From the IMG/VR virus record IMGVR_UViG_3300028027_000005, positions 1 through 35,425 of that record: a stretch of 35,425 nucleotides of DNA. One strand, given 5' to 3'. Below, in pieces: positions 31,451 to 35,425 of this stretch (the stretch's first letter is position 1; each line of letters begins with the position of its first letter). Origin of the DNA: a virus. The notes under the pieces are model-generated. The model did no database searches. It saw only the letters and a list, made by a program, of their open reading frames with translations, and was not told the origin of the DNA. A program made the translations under genes and the position numbers.

Positions 31451-33634
31451 CTAAAATAAAGTTAATGTACTGTTTTTTTCTTCAACAAATGCCTTGTGAT
31501 TATTTGAATTAATTTTAAAATAACTTTCTTTTAATTCAATAGATATGCTTTTACGATTCATTTTAATAGCTGAACAACCCTCTGATCCAATTCCTCCAAA
31601 TGGACTTAATACCGTTTCGCCTTCATTTGAATATAAATGTAATATTCTTTCGATAGTATCTAATTGTAAAGGGCAAATATGTTTTTCATCATTGCCATCT
31701 CGACCGCTTCTATATTGTAAAGTTCTTGAATAATCAATATCATACCAAACAGGAGAAGCGTATTTTTGCCATAAATCTACTGGCAAATAATCTAATTTGC
31801 TGCTATCTTTATCTTGGTGTGTTATTGGTGTTTCATTATCGCCTTCATTTCTAAAAAATAAAACGTAATCAGGTATTCCAACCCTTGACATAATACTATC
31901 TTTTTTAATGGTTTTATGAAGTAATCCTAATGCTTTAGTTCTTTGCATTTCGGTTACTGGATTTTTCCATAATGTTACTTTTGAGTGATATATAAAACCC
32001 TCTTTTTGAAACCAATCAATTAACATACCTGAAAAATCACGCAATCCGATATATCCCTCTTTGCCTTTTTGTATTGGTAAGTCCATACAATGTATAGCGC
32101 ACATACGACCACTTTTAAGCGTTCTTTTTAATTCAGGGATTAGGTATTTAAAATGCTTCTCAAATTCTTTATAATTCGATACATTTCCCATATCCTCCTC
32201 TTTATCTGAATATACATATAATTCAGCAAATGGAGGACTAAATACAACTATATCCGCACAGTTATCAGGTAGTTTTGCAGTTTCCTGAACGCAATCGCCA
32301 TTTATTAAGTGGTATTCTTCTGTTTTAATTTCTTTATTCATAATTTTTACTTTTGATTTTGCTTTTTTGTAATTAGTTTCTGCGCTGTATTTTGACATTT
32401 CTTTAATACGCTCAAAATGTTGTTTTTCTTTTTCTAAAATAGTATTTCTAACATTTACTTGTGATTCAGGTATAAGAATATGAACGGTTACTTTATTTTT
32501 TTGACCGAACCTATAGCATCGTCTTACAGCTTGGTAAAATGCCTCAAATTTAAAATCATAAGACATAAATACCATTTGATTACATTGCTGGTAATTCATA
32601 CCAAATGAAGCTATAGAAGTCTTTGTAATTAATGTTTTAAAATTATCATTTGCAAATCCATTCAAATGTTTAGCTTTATATTCAGGATTATCAGAACCTT
32701 GTACATTTACGCTATTTTCAAGTAATTTTGATAATGTATCTGTTTCTTGATTTTTTAAACCCCAAACAATCCATTGATTGTCATTTGAGTTAACCAGTTC
32801 CAATGTTTTTTCAATTCTTGCATCAAATGATCTATTTAAATCTTTATGCAATTCGGTAGCAGATACAGCAACATCTCCAAATAGATTTTCGCTTAAATTA
32901 TCTACTTTTATAATATGCTCGATATATTCTATTTCAGGTAAATTATATCCTTCACTACAAAAACCTAAACTTGATGGATTATCAATTGCCATAGATAGTC
33001 CAGATATATAAGTCCAAAAGTTATCCTGTGCGTGTTTTCTTAATCGCCATTTAGAAGTTTCTCCTCCATCGTGAACGAAAAACATTGCTAACATTTCTAA
33101 ATAAGACATACCACCTAAAAACTCTGAATGTTGCCCTAATTCCATATGATCATTTGGGGATGGTGTAGCAGTACAAGCTAATTTATAAGGTGTATTTTTA
33201 AAAGTTTCAATTATCAAAGATGAAAGTTTACCATCTCTACCTTTTAAAATACTGGATTCATCTAAAACTACTCCTGAATAAATACTACAATCAATATTTT
33301 TTAATTGATCATAATTAGTAATATCAAAATAAGAAGAATCAATTCCAAATTTTGCAGCTTCATTTTTTGTCTGTTCTACAATTGCCAAAGGTGCTAATAT
33401 CAAAACCTTTTGATTTGTCTTAATTGATACTTGTTTTGCCCATTCTAACTGGCAAAAAGTTTTTCCTAAACCGCAATCAAAAAAGAATGCAAATTTTCCT
33501 TTAAATAAAGCAGTTTTAATACCATACTTTTGAAAGTCTTTTAATAATGGATTTAATTCATTTTCATTAATTTCAAATCCACTTTCAACAAAAGTCTTTC
33601 TTTTTGTTTCTAAAAATTCTTTGTAATCTGTCAT
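31451..33634 (-). CDS. SNF2-like helicase fused to DNA methyltransferase
   Basis: This 727-aa protein has two halves. Residues ~30-395 form a SNF2/SF2 helicase: Walker A 'DCGLGKT' (53-59), 'VVLDES' (122-127), motif III 'TATPS' and motif VI 'QAVRRCYRFGQ' (368-378). Residues ~440-710 form an amino-methyltransferase with catalytic 'SPPF' (466-469) before the SAM-binding 'SPFGGIGSEG' (677-686), the beta-type order of N4/N6 enzymes. An internal ATG at 32341 (residue 432), preceded by AAAAATT, could make the 296-aa methyltransferase alone. It has its own promoter and terminator. It probably modifies phage DNA against restriction; no nuclease domain is present, unlike type ISP enzymes. Confidence 0.88.
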   Translation of the reverse strand: MTDYKEFLETKRKTFVESGFEINENELNPLLKDFQKYGIKTALFKGKFAFFFDCGLGKTFCQLEWAKQVSIKTNQKVLILAPLAIVEQTKNEAAKFGIDSSYFDITNYDQLKNIDCSIYSGVVLDESSILKGRDGKLSSLIIETFKNTPYKLACTATPSPNDHMELGQHSEFLGGMSYLEMLAMFFVHDGGETSKWRLRKHAQDNFWTYISGLSMAIDNPSSLGFCSEGYNLPEIEYIEHIIKVDNLSENLFGDVAVSATELHKDLNRSFDARIEKTLELVNSNDNQWIVWGLKNQETDTLSKLLENSVNVQGSDNPEYKAKHLNGFANDNFKTLITKTSIASFGMNYQQCNQMVFMSYDFKFEAFYQAVRRCYRFGQKNKVTVHILIPESQVNVRNTILEKEKQHFERIKEMSKYSAETNYKKAKSKVKIMNKEIKTEEYHLINGDCVQETAKLPDNCADIVVFSPPFAELYVYSDKEEDMGNVSNYKEFEKHFKYLIPELKRTLKSGRMCAIHCMDLPIQKGKEGYIGLRDFSGMLIDWFQKEGFIYHSKVTLWKNPVTEMQRTKALGLLHKTIKKDSIMSRVGIPDYVLFFRNEGDNETPITHQDKDSSKLDYLPVDLWQKYASPVWYDIDYSRTLQYRSGRDGNDEKHICPLQLDTIERILHLYSNEGETVLSPFGGIGSEGCSAIKMNRKSISIELKESYFKINSNNHKAFVEEKNSTLTLF

Positions 33635-33663
33635 TTTGTGTTTTGTTTTATAGTTTATAAGTG

Positions 33664-33694
33664 CAAATATAATAATAAGTTTTTATTACGCAAA
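33664..33694 (-). promoter_or_regulatory. Promoter with spacer dyad (P33664)
   Basis: On the minus strand TTG (33691-33693) and TATATTTG (33664-33671) are 19 bases apart. The intervening segment GTAATAAAAACTTATTAT (33672-33689) is an imperfect copy of the shared dyad. It lies between the terminator at 33702-33730 and the helicase-methyltransferase gene, with a ~30-base A-rich leader. Confidence 0.82.
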
Positions 33695-33701
33695 TAAATA
33701 T

Positions 33702-33730
33702 AAAAAAAATCGGCTAAATTAATAACCGAT
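33702..33730 (-). terminator. Intrinsic terminator after phosphoesterase gene
   Basis: ATCGGTTA and TTAGCCGAT-type arms (33709-33716 with 33723-33730) pair on the minus strand around a short AT loop and are followed by eight T. It sits 12 bases after the stop at 33742 and directly before promoter P33664, insulating the two units. Confidence 0.85.
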
Positions 33731-33741
33731 TTAATTTTATA

Positions 33742-34899
33742 CTAAAAAATAAAGTCATTTATACTTTTTTGACCGTTTTCATAATAATTAAAATGAATAA
33801 AGCCACTTATTGAATTTTGGAAGTTTGTTTGTACCCAGTTTGAAGGGGGTGAAAATGCGGGAAAGTTTTGATAACTGAAATGCTTTGAAGTTGAATTGTC
33901 AAATATGTACTGGTGTGAATCGCCTTTTGAAAATTCAATCTTTTGAGAATGTAATTTATTTTCATCAATGTAGTTTTTAATCTTTTCAATTTGTCTTGCA
34001 TCTAAAACAGGTTTAAATCCAAATTTAAGGCTTTTGTCGTCTTTACCGTGTGTAAGTATAAATGTTATATTATCTTGGCTATAATGGTCAATAAATCGCC
34101 TTTGGTTAATTATTTCTATTGAATCAGGGTATTTTAATTCAATGTAGGTTTTAAAAGCTGAATTAACGATATAACCGAAAGAACCTGCGTGGTTATCATT
34201 GCAAATATTAATACATTTTATTTTGTCGTAGTGATTAATTAAAGAATCAATTAATTGTATTTTAAAAGTTAATGCAGTATCAAAGGCTTTTTGATTATCC
34301 ATATTTTGAGGTAATGAATGACCTCCTCTGGTTGTATAACCATCCCAACCATCTAAAAAATCGCCTAATTCGTGAATTAATAAAGTATTTGATTTTTTAT
34401 TATTTAATGTATGATTAACCATTAACGTTAATCTTTTGGTTAGTTCTTCTTCATTCCATAAACCTCCGTATAAAGAGTATCCGTCAGGATTTACATTCAT
34501 ACCTACATGTACATCGGTATAAACCAGCCTGTCAAATAAAGATATAGATTTAAAATTGTCATTTGTTTTTAAAGTTATAGGTTTAATTTTATCTTTAAAA
34601 ATATTTAAAAAATCAATATCTTTTATGTTTTTTTCTTCATCACTTAATTTCTCAAACAACGGATTGGTAACTCTTACACTTTCATTTTTATTTTTTAGCC
34701 ATAACATAGGAACTGTTTTAGGATCAACCCCTACGTTTTCACAAGCGTTTAAAATACCTGTATTGTCTTTTAGTTTTGCTATATGTTTTCTAATTCCTGA
34801 AATTTTATCAGGAGAAATTTGACGTGCTATTTCTCTATTGCTTAAACCCTTTCCTAATAATTCTATAATCTCGTCATTATACTTTGAAAAAATACTCAT
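33742..34899 (-). CDS. Calcineurin-like metallophosphoesterase with N-terminal HTH
   Basis: This 385-aa protein has the metal-binding motifs of the calcineurin-like superfamily in order: 'YTDVHVGMN' (DxH), 'HELGDFLDG' (GD), 'CNDNHAGSF' (GNH(D/E)-like), 'ILTHGKDDK' and 'SKGDSHQY' (GDxH-like). The first ~40 residues form an HTH of the resolvase/sigma type ('IIELLGKGLSNREIARQI'). Similar phage proteins are often left as 'phosphoesterase' or 'metallophosphatase'. It may be a nuclease or phosphatase targeted to DNA by the HTH. It is separated by a strong terminator from the MazG-like gene upstream, only 17 bases before its ATG, with no promoter seen, so it must rely on readthrough or a missed promoter. 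Confidence 0.85.
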   Translation of the reverse strand: MSIFSKYNDEIIELLGKGLSNREIARQISPDKISGIRKHIAKLKDNTGILNACENVGVDPKTVPMLWLKNKNESVRVTNPLFEKLSDEEKNIKDIDFLNIFKDKIKPITLKTNDNFKSISLFDRLVYTDVHVGMNVNPDGYSLYGGLWNEEELTKRLTLMVNHTLNNKKSNTLLIHELGDFLDGWDGYTTRGGHSLPQNMDNQKAFDTALTFKIQLIDSLINHYDKIKCINICNDNHAGSFGYIVNSAFKTYIELKYPDSIEIINQRRFIDHYSQDNITFILTHGKDDKSLKFGFKPVLDARQIEKIKNYIDENKLHSQKIEFSKGDSHQYIFDNSTSKHFSYQNFPAFSPPSNWVQTNFQNSISGFIHFNYYENGQKSINDFIF

Positions 34900-34916
34900 A
34901 TTTTGGTTATTTGATT

Positions 34917-34948
34917 AAAAAAAAATACGCTCCTGTTATAGAGCGTAT
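34917..34948 (-). terminator. Intrinsic terminator after MazG-like gene
   Basis: Perfect 8-bp arms ATACGCTC and GAGCGTAT with an 8-base loop are followed by nine T on the minus strand. It starts 7 bases after the stop at 34956 and only 17 bases before the next ATG, so readthrough probably controls the phosphoesterase. Confidence 0.92.
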
Positions 34949-34955
34949 AAATATA

Positions 34956-35321
34956 CTAAATTAAATCTGACAAATCGACTGGCACAAATCCTTCAGGCTT
35001 TATTATTTTACCTTCTAAATTCCTTAAAACTTCGCCATTTGGAAATTTTGTCATATTGTTTGCGTGAACTCGCCTAAATGCCTCTGAAAATATATCCTGC
35101 ATTCCGTGAAAATTTATGCTCCCAAATAAAACATAAGCCTGATCCACTAATGCATCTAATATATCTACTTTGTCCTCGTTATAACAAGCTCCTAAATACT
35201 CTAAATTTTCCTCTTTCATTAGCTTGTATCGTAATTCACAATCTTTAAAGCTATTAACCGTTGGTAAATCGTTTACAATTTGTTGACCTGTTTTCTGAAA
35301 TTCTCTAACTTCGTTTAGCAT
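34956..35321 (-). CDS. MazG/PRA-PH-like pyrophosphohydrolase
   Basis: This 121-aa protein belongs to the phosphoribosyl-ATP pyrophosphohydrolase-like (MazG superfamily) phage group. Metal-binding residues fit 'KEENLEYL' (Glu37/38/41) and 'DILDALVDQAYVL' (Asp53, 56, 60). The typical tail has 'RRVHANNMTKFPNGE' and 'GKIIKPEGFVPVDL'. Such enzymes hydrolyse nucleotide triphosphates. Its ATG is shared with the 127-bp terminal repeat (equal to position 23), and it overlaps the 46-aa gene on the closed circle. With 134-472 it gives the phage two different MazG-like proteins in one operon. Confidence 0.85.
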   Translation of the reverse strand: MLNEVREFQKTGQQIVNDLPTVNSFKDCELRYKLMKEENLEYLGACYNEDKVDILDALVDQAYVLFGSINFHGMQDIFSEAFRRVHANNMTKFPNGEVLRNLEGKIIKPEGFVPVDLSDLI

Positions 35322-35425
35322 AAATTTCTATTATTTGTTGGTTTGTAAAATATTGTCCGTGATATAAAAAACCGTCTTGTACTTTGACTAAATTCGGTTC
35401 TGTATCAAGCCATTCTATTAATTCA
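35299..35425. repeat. 127-bp terminal direct repeat, second copy
   Basis: This segment is identical to 1-127. It holds the start of the MazG-like gene (35299-35321) and a 5'-truncated copy of the 46-aa gene (stop at 35305, cut by the window end). Joining the two copies closes the circle. Confidence 0.95.

Noticed and set aside
31451-33634. Type ISP restriction-modification enzyme
   Set aside because: Those single-chain enzymes carry an N-terminal nuclease ahead of the helicase and a target-recognition domain after the methyltransferase; here the helicase begins at residue ~30 and the protein ends with the SAM motif.
1-35425. Search for integrase, excisionase, lysogeny repressor, DNA polymerase, tRNA genes and CRISPR arrays
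   Set aside because: None could be supported; the 55-aa HTH protein alone is not enough to infer lysogeny.

Overview
The window is a complete, circularly assembled genome of a tailed bacteriophage. Its first 127 bases (1-127) recur exactly as its last 127 (35299-35425), so the unique circle is 35,298 bp. The phage has a siphovirus-type long non-contractile tail (tape measure, tail tube, no sheath gene) and an HK97-type head. The host is very probably a member of the Bacteroidota, most likely Flavobacteriia. The sequence is strongly AT-rich, leaders before start codons are A-rich (TAAAAA-like) rather than Shine-Dalgarno, and promoters match the Bacteroidota pattern of TTG at -33 and TAnnTTTG at -7. 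Every gene I can support is on the minus strand, so the map is read from high to low coordinates.

In transcription order: (1) 31451-33634 encodes a SNF2-type helicase fused to a DNA methyltransferase, as a unit with its own promoter and terminator. (2) 30959-31450 is the only large non-coding gap. It holds a dense cluster of TGTAAA/TTTACA repeats beside a pure A/T tract (origin candidate), then a promoter and a structured leader. (3) 26792-30958 is the replication module: a small unknown, primase-helicase, SF2 helicase, VRR-NUC nuclease and another small unknown. (4) 24240-26727 is a chain of tiny, often ATGA-overlapping genes, including a protein with a DnaA-domain-IV-like DNA-binding motif, single-TM peptides and a lipoprotein. 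(5) 16084-24221 is packaging, head and tail: small and large terminase, portal, prohead protease, major capsid, connectors, tail tube and two genes before the tape measure. (6) 5129-16094 holds the tape measure, tail-tip proteins, fibres and a BspA-type leucine-rich repeat protein. (7) 3879-5117 is the lysis region (holin candidate, M15 endolysin). (8) 2740-3745 holds a pentapeptide-repeat protein and a small HTH protein behind their own promoter. (9) 7-2671 is recombination and nucleotide metabolism: YqaJ exonuclease, OB-fold SSB-like protein and a MazG-like protein. Across the circle junction follow a second MazG-like protein (34956-35321) and a metallophosphoesterase with an N-terminal HTH (33742-34899).

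No integrase, excisionase, lysogeny module or DNA polymerase was recognised, so a lytic lifestyle using the host polymerase is the simplest reading. The most interesting unexplained signals are regulatory. Four promoters share an 18-bp dyad between -33 and -7. One leader can form a pseudoknot or an alternative hairpin next to the ribosome binding region. The iteron-like field lies next to the replication genes. On the protein side, the helicase-methyltransferase fusion with a possible internal start, the DnaA-like small protein and the highly uniform pentapeptide-repeat gene deserve attention. All functional names come from motif recognition by eye; no database search was run.
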